From the NCBI GenBank assembly GCA_902520725.1, contig CABYPB010000001.1, forward strand, positions 56,111 to 120,110: DNA of 64,000 nucleotides, in the 5' to 3' direction. The notes beneath the pieces are model-generated. The model saw nothing but the letters and a program-made list of their open reading frames with translations. It was not told the origin of the DNA and ran no database searches. Shown here piece by piece: positions 1 through 8,276 of the stretch. Both the position numbers and the translations under genes were made by a program. How positions within the stretch are numbered: position 1 is the first letter of the stretch; every line of letters starts with the position of its first letter. This stretch comes from an uncultured SAR86 cluster bacterium. GTDB lineage: Bacteria > Pseudomonadota > Gammaproteobacteria > Magnimaribacterales > D2472.

Positions 1-513
1 AAAACAGCTAAAAAAGTAAAAAATAAGTCTAGGCGAACATTCAGCTCAAAGAGGCCTAACGCTGACGTAATATCAAATAGTACAATTTTCTATTTGGTAT
101 TAGTGAGTTTTTGCCTTGCTTTTATGTCTTTCTTTTATTTTAAAACTGAAATTTCATCAATAAAGCTAGAAACTGCTGCAAACTCTGTAACTATTAATTT
201 TCCTACATCATTAATGGATGACTCTGTATTAATAGAGGAGGAGCAAGAACAAGATTTTTTATCTTGTAAATATTTTGTTCAAGTTGGGGCTTATGGCAAT
301 AAAAAATATGCAATCGAAGCAAAAGATATGCTCAAAATAGACATTCAAAATATTTCTATTAATGAGGTCTATAGTTCTCTTAATCCAGGAAAGTTACTGA
401 ATAGTGTTATATCTGGGCCTTATGAAAATCGATCTGCTGCAAATAATGCAAAAGAAAAAATTACCAGAAAAGGCTTTGATCCTCGAATGAGAACTATATG
501 CAAACAAATATAG
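1..513 (+). CDS. SPOR-domain membrane protein, FtsN-like (5' end outside window)
   Basis: The reading frame is open from the first base, so the gene starts before the window; 170 residues are visible. They show a Lys/Arg-rich cytoplasmic stretch (about 1-20), one membrane segment (about 28-47), an acidic linker, and a C-terminal domain (about 89-165) beginning CKYFVQVGAYGN, typical of SPOR peptidoglycan-binding domains. This order (short basic cytoplasmic tail, one TM, periplasmic linker, SPOR) is that of FtsN, which binds denuded septal glycan during division. The gene overlaps yggS by 16 bases and probably heads or joins that operon. A TTG at 94 lies inside the membrane segment and is unlikely to be the start. 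The SPOR domain is clear; FtsN itself is inference, since other SPOR proteins have the same layout. Confidence 0.75.
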   Translation, partial: KTAKKVKNKSRRTFSSKRPNADVISNSTIFYLVLVSFCLAFMSFFYFKTEISSIKLETAANSVTINFPTSLMDDSVLIEEEQEQDFLSCKYFVQVGAYGNKKYAIEAKDMLKIDIQNISINEVYSSLNPGKLLNSVISGPYENRSAANNAKEKITRKGFDPRMRTICKQI

Positions 514-1184
514 ATCAAAATATAAAGGATATTCAAAATAAGATTAAATTAGCTTGTGAGGCTATTAATAAGAGTCCTGACGAAATTACCCTTATAGCTG
601 TTTCAAAAAAGAAAGAGCATTTTATGATAGAAAGTGCTCTAGAAAATGGGATATATAATTTTGGTGAAAATTATGCTCAAGAGCTTCAGGAAAAGGTTTC
701 AAAAATTCATTCTGATAATATAATTTGGCATTTTATTGGGCCAATACAATCTAATAAAGTAAAAATAATTGCTAGGAACGCTGACTGGGTTCATACCCTT
801 TACAGAGAAAAAATAATAAGAAAACTAAATGCGGAATGTGAAGAGATTCAAAAAAAAATTAATGCATGTATTCAGATAAATATTTCATCTGAAGAAACTA
901 AAAGTGGATGCAGCCCCCATGAAGTTATAGAAATTGCTAAATTGATGAAATCTATGAAAAATATAAATTTACAAGGCATAATGGCTCTCCCAAAATTAAC
1001 TGAAAATAAAAGTAAACGAAAAGAAATGATGGATTCAATATTAAAATGCAGTCTTGATCTTCAGGATTTTTTACCTGAGGCTAGATCTATTTCATTAGGA
1101 ACAACATCCGACTTTGAAGACGCAATCATGAATGGTTCTACAATGGTTAGAATTGGTGAGTCTATTTTTGGTAAACGAGTATGA
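498..1184 (+). CDS. yggS: YggS/PROSC family pyridoxal-phosphate homeostasis protein
   Basis: Single-domain PLP-binding protein of 228 residues that buffers pyridoxal phosphate and affects amino-acid metabolism; no catalytic activity is established for the family. The PLP lysine lies in the AVSK motif (K37). The family signature FIGPIQSNK follows (about residues 80-88), and the C-terminus ends RIGESIFGKR as in homologues. The length is normal. It starts inside the upstream SPOR gene and overlaps proC by 4 bases (ATGA), so translation is probably coupled. yggS-proC-yggT is a widely conserved gammaproteobacterial order. Confidence 0.95.
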   Translation: MQTNIDQNIKDIQNKIKLACEAINKSPDEITLIAVSKKKEHFMIESALENGIYNFGENYAQELQEKVSKIHSDNIIWHFIGPIQSNKVKIIARNADWVHTLYREKIIRKLNAECEEIQKKINACIQINISSEETKSGCSPHEVIEIAKLMKSMKNINLQGIMALPKLTENKSKRKEMMDSILKCSLDLQDFLPEARSISLGTTSDFEDAIMNGSTMVRIGESIFGKRV

Positions 1185-1972
1185 AAAATATTGTTTTGTT
1201 CGGTGGCGGCAACATTGCTCAAGCGGTTGTGGAAGGACTAATTAATGCAGACTTTAAAGCTGATAATATATTTTATATTGAAAGGAATTTAAGAAATCAA
1301 AAAGCACTTAAAAAGCTTAAAGTTAAAAATCTCAAAAAAAATGCTTCAATTAAAATCGATTTGTTTATTCTTGCTGTAAAGCCAAAAGATGCAATCGATG
1401 CCTATAAACAAATACTGAATGAATATAAAGATCCAAAAATTGTAAGTTTTGTAGCTGGAATAAAATCAAAAAAGTATATAAAACTTAATCAAGATATACA
1501 GTTTCTCAGAGCAATGCCAAATACATCTGCAAGATTTAACTTAGGCATTACAGCTATATATAATTCAAGTTTTAGCAAGAATAATCTTGCTAAGGTATCT
1601 AAGCTTTTCAAAAAAATCGGTATTGTTATGAATCTTGATAGTGAAGCAAAAATTGATACATTCACAGGTATGATTGGAAGTGGACCTGCATACTTCTTTT
1701 ATTTATTAAAATCCTATGAAAAGAAATTAATGAGTTTGTGTAATCAAGATAGGAAAAAAGTAAATGCTGTCATGGTTAATCTTATTAAAGGCGTTGGATT
1801 TTCTATTGAAAATAATGATAATCTTGATGAACTAATCGAAGCAGTAGCATCCAAAAAAGGTACAACTGAAGCTGGGCTAAAATCTTTTAAATCTGGCAAA
1901 TTAGATAAGACATTTGAGAAGGGAATTAGTGCTGCAATTAAAAGATCAAAGGAAATTTCTAATGAATTCTAA
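1181..1972 (+). CDS. proC: Pyrroline-5-carboxylate reductase
   Basis: Catalyses the last step of proline synthesis, reducing 1-pyrroline-5-carboxylate to proline with NAD(P)H in the cytoplasm. The N-terminal Rossmann motif FGGGNIAQA (about residues 7-15) binds the cofactor. GSGPAYFF and the C-terminal VASKKGTTEAGL segment match the conserved substrate-binding and dimer region. In many homologues the latter reads V-x-S-P-G-G-T-T; here it is S-K-K-G-T-T, a modest deviation. At 263 residues it is of usual length. It overlaps yggS by 4 bases and yggT by 11. Confidence 0.95.
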   Translation: MKNIVLFGGGNIAQAVVEGLINADFKADNIFYIERNLRNQKALKKLKVKNLKKNASIKIDLFILAVKPKDAIDAYKQILNEYKDPKIVSFVAGIKSKKYIKLNQDIQFLRAMPNTSARFNLGITAIYNSSFSKNNLAKVSKLFKKIGIVMNLDSEAKIDTFTGMIGSGPAYFFYLLKSYEKKLMSLCNQDRKKVNAVMVNLIKGVGFSIENNDNLDELIEAVASKKGTTEAGLKSFKSGKLDKTFEKGISAAIKRSKEISNEF

Positions 1973-2486
1973 TCTTGAAATAGCTATTCTTTTATTAAAT
2001 ATAACAAACTATCTTTTTGTATTTTTATTAATTTTCAATCTTCTTAAGGTTAACTATTTCAATCCTATTGTTGCTATTTTTGTAAAAGTCTATGAACCTA
2101 TTTCTAAAGTGCTTGGCATATTTCCCAGCCAAGTGATAAACATTTTTATTATTGCAGTGGCTTTAAAACTGCTTTCTTTAATTATTGCTTTTGGTAGTCA
2201 GTATGAAACTTTAACTTTAGTTGGTGTAGCAATAATACAAACTCTCATGATAATGCTAAGGATAATTTTTTTTGGAGTAATCGGGGGTGTGATTTTAAGC
2301 TGGGTTTCTCCAGAAAAATCAAACCCTTTTATAGAGCTGGTTGAAGAGATATCACACAAAACACTATCTCCTGTAAGAAAGTATATTCCTTCTGCTGGAG
2401 GTCTAGATTTCTCGCCACTATTTATTCTCATACTAATAAATCTACTTGAGAGTTTCCTTGCTGATATTTTAAGGTCTATTGTATGA
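1962..2486 (+). CDS. yggT: YggT family integral membrane protein
   Basis: Membrane protein of 174 residues with two YggT repeats and about four to five hydrophobic segments. The repeats contain the SWVSPEKSNPF and SPVRKYIPSAGGLDFSPL motifs typical of YggT/YlmG proteins, which have been linked to envelope or division functions without a settled activity. I chose the ATG at 1962 over an earlier in-frame start at 1914 because AAAGGAAA lies just upstream of it and the earlier start would overlap proC by about 60 bases. The next gene, metX, overlaps its stop by 4 bases. Confidence 0.9.
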   Translation: MNSNLEIAILLLNITNYLFVFLLIFNLLKVNYFNPIVAIFVKVYEPISKVLGIFPSQVINIFIIAVALKLLSLIIAFGSQYETLTLVGVAIIQTLMIMLRIIFFGVIGGVILSWVSPEKSNPFIELVEEISHKTLSPVRKYIPSAGGLDFSPLFILILINLLESFLADILRSIV

Positions 2487-3571
2487 AGACAAAAACAGAA
2501 TTGATGTTTTTTACTGATGGAATAGATTTAGAGTCTGGAGACAGACTGGATGCTTTTGAATTAATGGTTGAAAGTTATGGAAAATTGAATGAATCAAAAT
2601 CTAATGCTGTACTAGTTTGTCATGCTTTTTCTGGCAATCATTTCGCTGCAGGAAAAAATGATGATGGCGAGACAGGCTGGTGGAATCAAATAATTGGACC
2701 TGAAAAGGCAATTGATACAAACAAATTTTTTGTTATATGTTGCAACAACTTAGGTGGGTGTTCAGGTTCTAGTGGTCCAAAAAGTATTAACCCCAAAACA
2801 AATAAAGCATACGGAAGTAGTTTCCCTCAAGTAAGTGTTTCTGACTGGGTAAACTCGCAAAAAATACTTATGGATAAATTGAATATACCCTCTTGGGAAA
2901 TGGTTCTTGGAGGAAGTCTAGGCGGCATGCAAGCTCTTCAATGGTCAATTGCATATCCTGAAAAAATTAAAAAAGCTGGAATCTTTGCAGCAGCTGCAAA
3001 ATCAAGTACTCAAAATATTGCAATGAACGAAGTGGCTCGTGAATCAATTAGAAAGGATAAAAATTTTCATGACGGTAACTATATTGAACAAGGAGTCATT
3101 CCTAAAAATGGTATAAAAACTGCAAGGATGTTAGGCCACATTACATATCTATCAGAAAAGCATATGAATTCCAGATTTGGTAGAAAATTTCAGGATGATG
3201 ATTCAAAAGTTGATCAAGATGTAGACTTTGAAGTTGAAAATTACTTGCGGTACAAAGGCGAAAAATTTTCAGAAGTTTTTGATGCGAACACATACATATT
3301 AATGACAAAGGCTATGGACGGATATGACGCTGCAGGAAAGTTAAATGGTCTTGAGAATGCTTTAGAAGGAGTTGCTGCAGAATTATTGATCATTGGTTTT
3401 TACTCAGACTGGCTATATCCGCCTGAAAGAGGAAAAGAAATACAAATTGCTGCAATGAACAACAATATTAAATCATCTTACGTAGTCTTAGATGGTGATC
3501 ATGGACATGACAGTTTCTTGTTTCATAATGATCAATACTCACAAATTATAAGAAAATTTATTCAATCATAA
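2483..3571 (+). CDS. metX: Homoserine O-acyltransferase (MetX family)
   Basis: Alpha/beta-hydrolase enzyme that acylates homoserine in methionine synthesis. The nucleophile elbow is GGSLGG with Ser145. The Asp is in YSDWLYPPE and the His in DGDHGHDS near the C-terminus, completing the triad. GPKSINP and MNEVARESI are family motifs. Length (362 aa) is normal. Gammaproteobacterial MetX enzymes encoded next to MetW often use succinyl-CoA rather than acetyl-CoA; the acyl donor cannot be told from the sequence by eye. The stop of metX and start of metW share one base. Confidence 0.93.
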   Translation: MKTKTELMFFTDGIDLESGDRLDAFELMVESYGKLNESKSNAVLVCHAFSGNHFAAGKNDDGETGWWNQIIGPEKAIDTNKFFVICCNNLGGCSGSSGPKSINPKTNKAYGSSFPQVSVSDWVNSQKILMDKLNIPSWEMVLGGSLGGMQALQWSIAYPEKIKKAGIFAAAAKSSTQNIAMNEVARESIRKDKNFHDGNYIEQGVIPKNGIKTARMLGHITYLSEKHMNSRFGRKFQDDDSKVDQDVDFEVENYLRYKGEKFSEVFDANTYILMTKAMDGYDAAGKLNGLENALEGVAAELLIIGFYSDWLYPPERGKEIQIAAMNNNIKSSYVVLDGDHGHDSFLFHNDQYSQIIRKFIQS

Positions 3572-4164
3572 TGGCTAAGAAACTCACAAAAATTATAACC
3601 GCATGGGTCCCTCAAGATAGCAAAGTTATAGATTTTGGTTGTGGAGATGGCTCTTTATTGAAAGAGCTCATAGATTCAAAAAAAATCCTGGGGTACGGAG
3701 TAGAAATTAACAATAAAAAAATTGAAGAATGCATAGCTAAAGGTGTTCCAGTTATAAAACAAGATATTGACAAAGGCTTGCATGAATTTGAATCATCAAA
3801 TTTTGATATCTCAATAATGGCAAGGTCTATTCAGTGTCTTAAAGATCCAAGTCTTGCTTTAAATAGAATGCTCAAGCTTTCAAAAAGATGTGTCGTAACT
3901 CTTCCAAATCTTGGATATTGGAAATGTAGAATAAATTTAGCATCTGGCAAAATGCCAGTTACGCCAGAGCTGCCTTCAAGTTGGCATGAAACTGAAAATA
4001 TTCACCTATGCACAATTAAAGATTTTGAAAGTCTTTGTAAGGAAGAAGACATTAAAATTAAAGACAAGGTATTCTTAAACTCGAAAGGAAAACAAAGTAA
4101 GGTCGTTTCAATCAGCCCTAACCTTCTTGCGACTGAGGGAGTTTATTTGCTTGAAAAGGAATAA
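3571..4164 (+). CDS. metW: Methionine biosynthesis protein MetW
   Basis: Small class I methyltransferase-fold protein of 197 residues. The SAM-binding motif is VIDFGCGDGSLL (about residues 20-31), and NLGYWKCRINL with LPSSWHETENIHLCT are characteristic of MetW. It is known as the partner of MetX in proteobacterial methionine synthesis, possibly as an activator of the acyltransferase, and here it directly follows metX with a 1-base overlap. The 3' end overlaps rdgB by 14 bases. Confidence 0.93.
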   Translation: MAKKLTKIITAWVPQDSKVIDFGCGDGSLLKELIDSKKILGYGVEINNKKIEECIAKGVPVIKQDIDKGLHEFESSNFDISIMARSIQCLKDPSLALNRMLKLSKRCVVTLPNLGYWKCRINLASGKMPVTPELPSSWHETENIHLCTIKDFESLCKEEDIKIKDKVFLNSKGKQSKVVSISPNLLATEGVYLLEKE

Positions 4165-4750
4165 AGAGATCTTAGTAGCAACTTCTAATATTGGTAAAGT
4201 TAAAGAATTTAATAAGCTATTTGATGGTCATCAATTGTTTTGTTTAAAAGATTTAGATATAGAAGATGCAATAGAAAATGGTTCTTCATTTCTTGAAAAT
4301 GCCCTGATTAAGGCCAAGCATGGAGCGGCTAAATCTGGAAAATATACTATTGCAGATGATTCTGGTCTTGTTGTTCCTGGATTAAACTGTGAACCTGGAA
4401 TTTACTCTGCAAGATATGCCGGAAATCATGCAAGTGATAAAGATAATAGAGATAAGATAATCGATAAGTTAAATGAACTTAAATTAGAAGAACTTGATGC
4501 TTATTATGTTTGTGTTTTAGTTGGTATTAAGAGTCATGATGATCCAATGCCCATTATTGCTCAGGGTGAAATTCATGGGAAGGTATCTATTAGTAGTTCG
4601 GGCGAGGGTGGTTTTGGTTATGATAAGATCTTTTATCCTGAAAATTATGACTGCTCAATGGCTTCCATAGAAGCTTCGATTAAAAATAAAATTAGCCATA
4701 GAGCGATAGCTTCTGAAAAATTATTAGCTTTGTATAAAAAAAGTTACTAA
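4151..4750 (+). CDS. rdgB: Non-canonical purine NTP pyrophosphatase (RdgB/HAM1)
   Basis: Hydrolyses dITP, ITP and XTP to monophosphates, keeping deaminated purines out of DNA. The N-terminal motif ILVATSNIGKVKEF and the signature IADDSGLVVPGL followed by PGIYSARYAG are clear, as is the GFGYDKIFYP segment. I placed the start at the TTG at 4151, inside metW: it gives the family-standard N-terminus (199 aa) and has GAGGGAG 9 bases upstream. No ATG lies in the right place. The stop overlaps the convergent trmB stop by 4 bases. Confidence 0.92.
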   Translation: MKRNKEILVATSNIGKVKEFNKLFDGHQLFCLKDLDIEDAIENGSSFLENALIKAKHGAAKSGKYTIADDSGLVVPGLNCEPGIYSARYAGNHASDKDNRDKIIDKLNELKLEELDAYYVCVLVGIKSHDDPMPIIAQGEIHGKVSISSSGEGGFGYDKIFYPENYDCSMASIEASIKNKISHRAIASEKLLALYKKSY

Positions 4751-5397
4751 TCTTTTTTCTGAAAATTAAACTCAAAGATTTCTCTACCTTCATCTTTCCC
4801 TCTTTGTTCAAATTTTGTTAGGGACTCTTTTTGTATGAAGAAATCCTTAGATGATTCAAAAAGAGTGCTTTGATCTAAAGTTTCTTTAATGTTTTCTGCA
4901 TAATCTGCCCAATCAGTTGAAATATAAAGATTTCCATCAGCCTTTATTGAATTGTGAAGTAATTTGAGAAAATCAGCATTAATTAGTCTTCTTTTATGAT
5001 GTCTTTCCTTTGGCCAAGGGTCAGGGCATATGATCTTTACGGCATCGAAAATTTGTTTATCTTTGTTTTCATCAAGCAAAATTCTGATGTCATCTGGAAA
5101 AATTTTAATGTTGCTGATTTCTTCTTTTTGAATGTTTCCTATTAGAGTACCAATTCCTGACATATATACTTCTGAGCCAATAAACAATACTTCTGGATTA
5201 TTTATGGCTTGAAAAAAAAGGTGCTCAGCATTACCAAAGCCAATTTCTAAACAACAATGTAAAAATTTAGATAAATGGAACTCAATATCATCAAGGGTAT
5301 TTATAGAGTAATCAGATAATGATTTTAAATTTTCTTCTTGATTGTTGGTTATTCGCCCTCTTCTTTTCACGAAAGACGGCAAGAATTTAAGGCGCAT
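4747..5397 (-). CDS. trmB: tRNA (guanine-N7-)-methyltransferase
   Basis: Methylates G46 of tRNA variable loops with SAM. The SAM-binding segment CLEIGFGNAEHLF and the family hallmark CPDPWPKERHHKRRLI are both present; 216 residues is normal. It lies 15 bases downstream of rpoH on the same strand and is probably read through from it. It ends convergently against rdgB. Confidence 0.95.
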   Translation of the reverse strand: MRLKFLPSFVKRRGRITNNQEENLKSLSDYSINTLDDIEFHLSKFLHCCLEIGFGNAEHLFFQAINNPEVLFIGSEVYMSGIGTLIGNIQKEEISNIKIFPDDIRILLDENKDKQIFDAVKIICPDPWPKERHHKRRLINADFLKLLHNSIKADGNLYISTDWADYAENIKETLDQSTLFESSKDFFIQKESLTKFEQRGKDEGREIFEFNFQKKD

Positions 5398-5412
5398 TAA
5401 TTATATTTGAAT

Positions 5413-6273
5413 CTAAGCGAAATCTACCATTACGGACTTGAGTTTTTTAAGGGCGGTGTTTTCAATTTGTCTTACTCTTTCAGCAGAAATTTCATACTCT
5501 TCGGCAAGATCATGGAGGGTTGCTTTCTTATCAGCCAGATATCTCCTTTGGAGGATGTCTTTACTTCTATCATCTAAAACTTTTAAAGCATGAGCTAAAT
5601 CTTGGCTATTAACATTAGCAGCCTGTTCATTTGCAACAATAACTTCCGGATCATATCTTTTGTCTTCTAAGTATTGAGACGGTGACATCATCTGCTCATC
5701 ATCACCTGTTGAAACTGGAGCGTCAAAAGAGGAATCATTAGAAGAAAGTCTGTTTTCCATATGCAAAACATCTTTTACCTCAACATTTAAATCTTTAGCA
5801 ATTTTCTCAGCTTCCTCTTTCGTTAACCAATCTAAGGATTTCTTTTTACTTCTTAAATTAAAGAAGAGCTTTCTTTGAGCTTTTGTAGTTGCTATTTTTA
5901 CCTGTCTCCAATTTCTTAGAATATATTCATGGATTTCTGCTTTTATCCAATGAACTGCAAAAGAAACCAATTTAACACCTCTATGTGGATCGTATTTATC
6001 AACTGCTTTCATTAAACCAACATTTCCCTCTTGAACGATATCTCCTAGGGGTAATCCATACCCTTGGTATGATCTGGCAATATGAACAACAAATCGCAAG
6101 TGATGGATAACCAGCTGTCTAGCCGCATCTAAGTCATCTTCTTCATAAAGCTTTAATGCAAGTTCCTGCTCCTGTTCTTTTGTAAGAATCGGGATAGCAT
6201 GCACAGAAGATAGGTAGGATTCTATATCCTTTCCCGGACTATTAAGCTGTGACGGTTGTAATTGTGTGCCCAT
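5413..6273 (-). CDS. rpoH: RNA polymerase heat-shock sigma factor sigma-32
   Basis: Group 3 sigma-70-family factor for heat-shock promoters. Region 2 runs about residues 45-125 (DIVQEGNVGLMKAVDKYDP, VSFAVHWIKAEIHEYILRNWR). The RpoH box QRKLFFNLR at 133-141 is diagnostic for sigma-32. The region 4.2 helix-turn-helix is about 250-280, ending ERVRQIENTALKKLKS. The length (286 aa) is normal. In many gammaproteobacteria rpoH follows ftsY-ftsE-ftsX; here the upstream neighbour is cysQ on the same strand, and a short A/T inverted repeat lies just before the start. Confidence 0.96.
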   Translation of the reverse strand: MGTQLQPSQLNSPGKDIESYLSSVHAIPILTKEQEQELALKLYEEDDLDAARQLVIHHLRFVVHIARSYQGYGLPLGDIVQEGNVGLMKAVDKYDPHRGVKLVSFAVHWIKAEIHEYILRNWRQVKIATTKAQRKLFFNLRSKKKSLDWLTKEEAEKIAKDLNVEVKDVLHMENRLSSNDSSFDAPVSTGDDEQMMSPSQYLEDKRYDPEVIVANEQAANVNSQDLAHALKVLDDRSKDILQRRYLADKKATLHDLAEEYEISAERVRQIENTALKKLKSVMVDFA

Positions 6274-6289
6274 GTTATATAAATAAATT

Positions 6290-6314
6290 ATAATTAATTA
6301 TACTGATTAATTAT
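6290..6314. repeat. A/T inverted repeat upstream of rpoH
   Basis: ATAATTAAT and ATTAATTAT form a perfect 9-base inverted repeat around TATACTG, in the 54-base gap between cysQ and rpoH. It could be part of the rpoH promoter/5' leader or an end signal for cysQ. It is pure A/T in AT-rich DNA, so chance is a real alternative. Confidence 0.3.
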
Positions 6315-6327
6315 GAATAATAGAAAA

Positions 6328-7140
6328 TTATACCAACTTTTTAAAAAAATCTCTCAAAATAGGCAAAAATTCACTCTTTAATGCGTTATTTCTGAACGCA
6401 ATAAAGTATGGATTAAGAATAGATGACTCTTTTGCGTAGTCTAATTCTTCATTATCCTCTATCTTTACCACGCTACCACCACAAGAAGCTAAAACAGCAT
6501 GCGCTGCAGCTATATCCCATTCAGAGGTTGGCCCAAACCTTGGATAAATATCAGCCTCATTGTCTGCAAGGCTGCATAATTTTAGTGAACTCCCCTTCTC
6601 AACAATTTGATAAGATACTTTATTTATATCTAAAAATTCTAAAAACTTTTTATCATTTTCATTTTTATGACTTTTACTCACAACGATTCTAATATTGCCT
6701 AAACCTGCTTTAGTTTCAGCTTCATTATCAAACTTAGAGCCATGCCAAATTTTTCCAGTAACTGGAGCTGCAACAATTCCAAATACAGAACTTTTACCAT
6801 TGATTAAGGCAATATTTACAGTAAATTCATCTGTTTTATTTATAAATTCTTTAGTTCCATCAAGGGGATCAACAAGCCAATAGGTATCACTTAAACTATT
6901 TAGTGAAGATAGTTCAAAGGTCTCCTCTGAAATTATGGGTATATCTGGGGTTAACTTATTTAATCTATTTAAAATAATTTCATTTGCATTTTTGTCAGCG
7001 ACTGTTAAAGGAGATCCATCATTTTTGTTAATCTCACCAAAATCACCACTTTCATAAACATCTAATATTGCTTTTGAAGCATCTTTAACACATTCTTTGA
7101 GACTATCTAGATGAGAATCAATAAATGTTTTATCAATCAT
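6328..7140 (-). CDS. cysQ: 3'(2'),5'-bisphosphate nucleotidase (CysQ)
   Basis: Inositol-monophosphatase-fold enzyme that recycles 3'-phosphoadenosine 5'-phosphate from sulfate assimilation. The metal motifs DPLDGTKEF (about residues 91-99) and EWDIAAAHAVL are intact, as is ISEE. Start: the ATG at 7140 gives 270 residues and has GGTGAG five bases ahead; GTG codons at 7149 and 7152 are possible but less likely. It overlaps the end of the alkaline phosphatase gene by 8 bases, so it is the third cistron of a phosphatase operon. Confidence 0.88.
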   Translation of the reverse strand: MIDKTFIDSHLDSLKECVKDASKAILDVYESGDFGEINKNDGSPLTVADKNANEIILNRLNKLTPDIPIISEETFELSSLNSLSDTYWLVDPLDGTKEFINKTDEFTVNIALINGKSSVFGIVAAPVTGKIWHGSKFDNEAETKAGLGNIRIVVSKSHKNENDKKFLEFLDINKVSYQIVEKGSSLKLCSLADNEADIYPRFGPTSEWDIAAAHAVLASCGGSVVKIEDNEELDYAKESSILNPYFIAFRNNALKSEFLPILRDFFKKLV

Positions 7141-8272
7141 TGTTCTCACCACATGTTGAGTTTTTTAAATTTTGATAATCTAAGACCTCTAAAATCTTAT
7201 AGAAAATATCAGTATTATCCATCATGCCATTAAAGTTTTGACTTCCTGGTCCGTAGGCATAGACGCCAACAGGTACACCAGTATGACTGCCTGTTCCCCA
7301 TTGAACTATAAAAGAATCATCTTTTTGCTTCATAAGTTGAAGTCCGCCTGTCTCATGATCAGCTGTTATTATTAAAAGTGTATTCTTATCAGCTGATACA
7401 AAATTAATTAAATCTTTAATGGTTAAATCAAAATCTTTGAATTCCCTGATCATGTACTCGACATCATTACTGTGTCCTGCCCAATCTATCTGGCTACCTT
7501 CAGTCATTAAAAAAAATCCATTACACTTATCATCTAAGTAATTCAAAGCAAAGTTTGTCATTTCTCTTTGAGTTGGCATATCAGGACCTCTCTCCATCCC
7601 ATCTTCATCAAATAAACCAACTATATTTTTTAAGCCATCATAATTCTTTTCTAAAGATGCTTTTTGAGTAAGAAGATAATGGTTTTTTTCTACTTCCTCT
7701 AAATTAAAAAATTCTTGACCTCCGCCTAGTGCTAGATCTACTGAAGAGTTGAGCAATTGAGCAGCTATTTCTTTTTCTTCATATCTTGAATCAATATGAG
7801 CATAAAATGCAGCTGGCGTCGCATGAGTAACCGAAGATGTAGCCACTATTCCTTTTAGATATCCTTTGTTATCTAACATTTCAAATATAGTTGTCAGTTC
7901 TTTTTTATCCTGATCTACTGCTAAGTATCTATTTTTAGTCTTATTTCCTGTCGACCAAGCAGTAGCTGCTGCGGCCGAATCTGTAATGAGGTTTTCATAT
8001 GCATGTGTCGAAGAATTGCCAGCAACAGGTAGTTGATCTATATAAAGTTTGTGGTTTGGACCGCCAATAGCTAGTCTTGATACAGTGATATGATTTAATC
8101 CGGCTCCATCTGCAATTGCCAAGATTATGTTTTTCGGTTTTGTTGATTGAGAAAAATTCTTTATTTCTAGTAAGTTTGAACCCTTGCTACCCATCTTTAC
8201 TATTTCAGTTTTTTCTTTGCTACAAGCAATTAAGACAAGCAAGGTAAAAATTATTGCAGTTACTTTTTTCAT
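7133..8272 (-). CDS. Alkaline phosphatase family lipoprotein
   Basis: PhoA-type metallo-phosphomonoesterase of 379 residues releasing phosphate from organic esters outside the cytoplasm. A lipobox (LIAC, Cys17) ends a short signal peptide, predicting a lipid anchor. Metal and active-site segments are visible: ADGAGLNH, the nucleophile region TDSAAAATAWSTGNKT, EGSQIDWAGHSND and TADHETGG. It sits between the e(P4)-like phosphatase gene (4-base gap) and cysQ (8-base overlap), suggesting shared transcription. Confidence 0.92.
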   Translation of the reverse strand: MKKVTAIIFTLLVLIACSKEKTEIVKMGSKGSNLLEIKNFSQSTKPKNIILAIADGAGLNHITVSRLAIGGPNHKLYIDQLPVAGNSSTHAYENLITDSAAAATAWSTGNKTKNRYLAVDQDKKELTTIFEMLDNKGYLKGIVATSSVTHATPAAFYAHIDSRYEEKEIAAQLLNSSVDLALGGGQEFFNLEEVEKNHYLLTQKASLEKNYDGLKNIVGLFDEDGMERGPDMPTQREMTNFALNYLDDKCNGFFLMTEGSQIDWAGHSNDVEYMIREFKDFDLTIKDLINFVSADKNTLLIITADHETGGLQLMKQKDDSFIVQWGTGSHTGVPVGVYAYGPGSQNFNGMMDNTDIFYKILEVLDYQNLKNSTCGENND

Positions 8273-8276
8273 CTTC

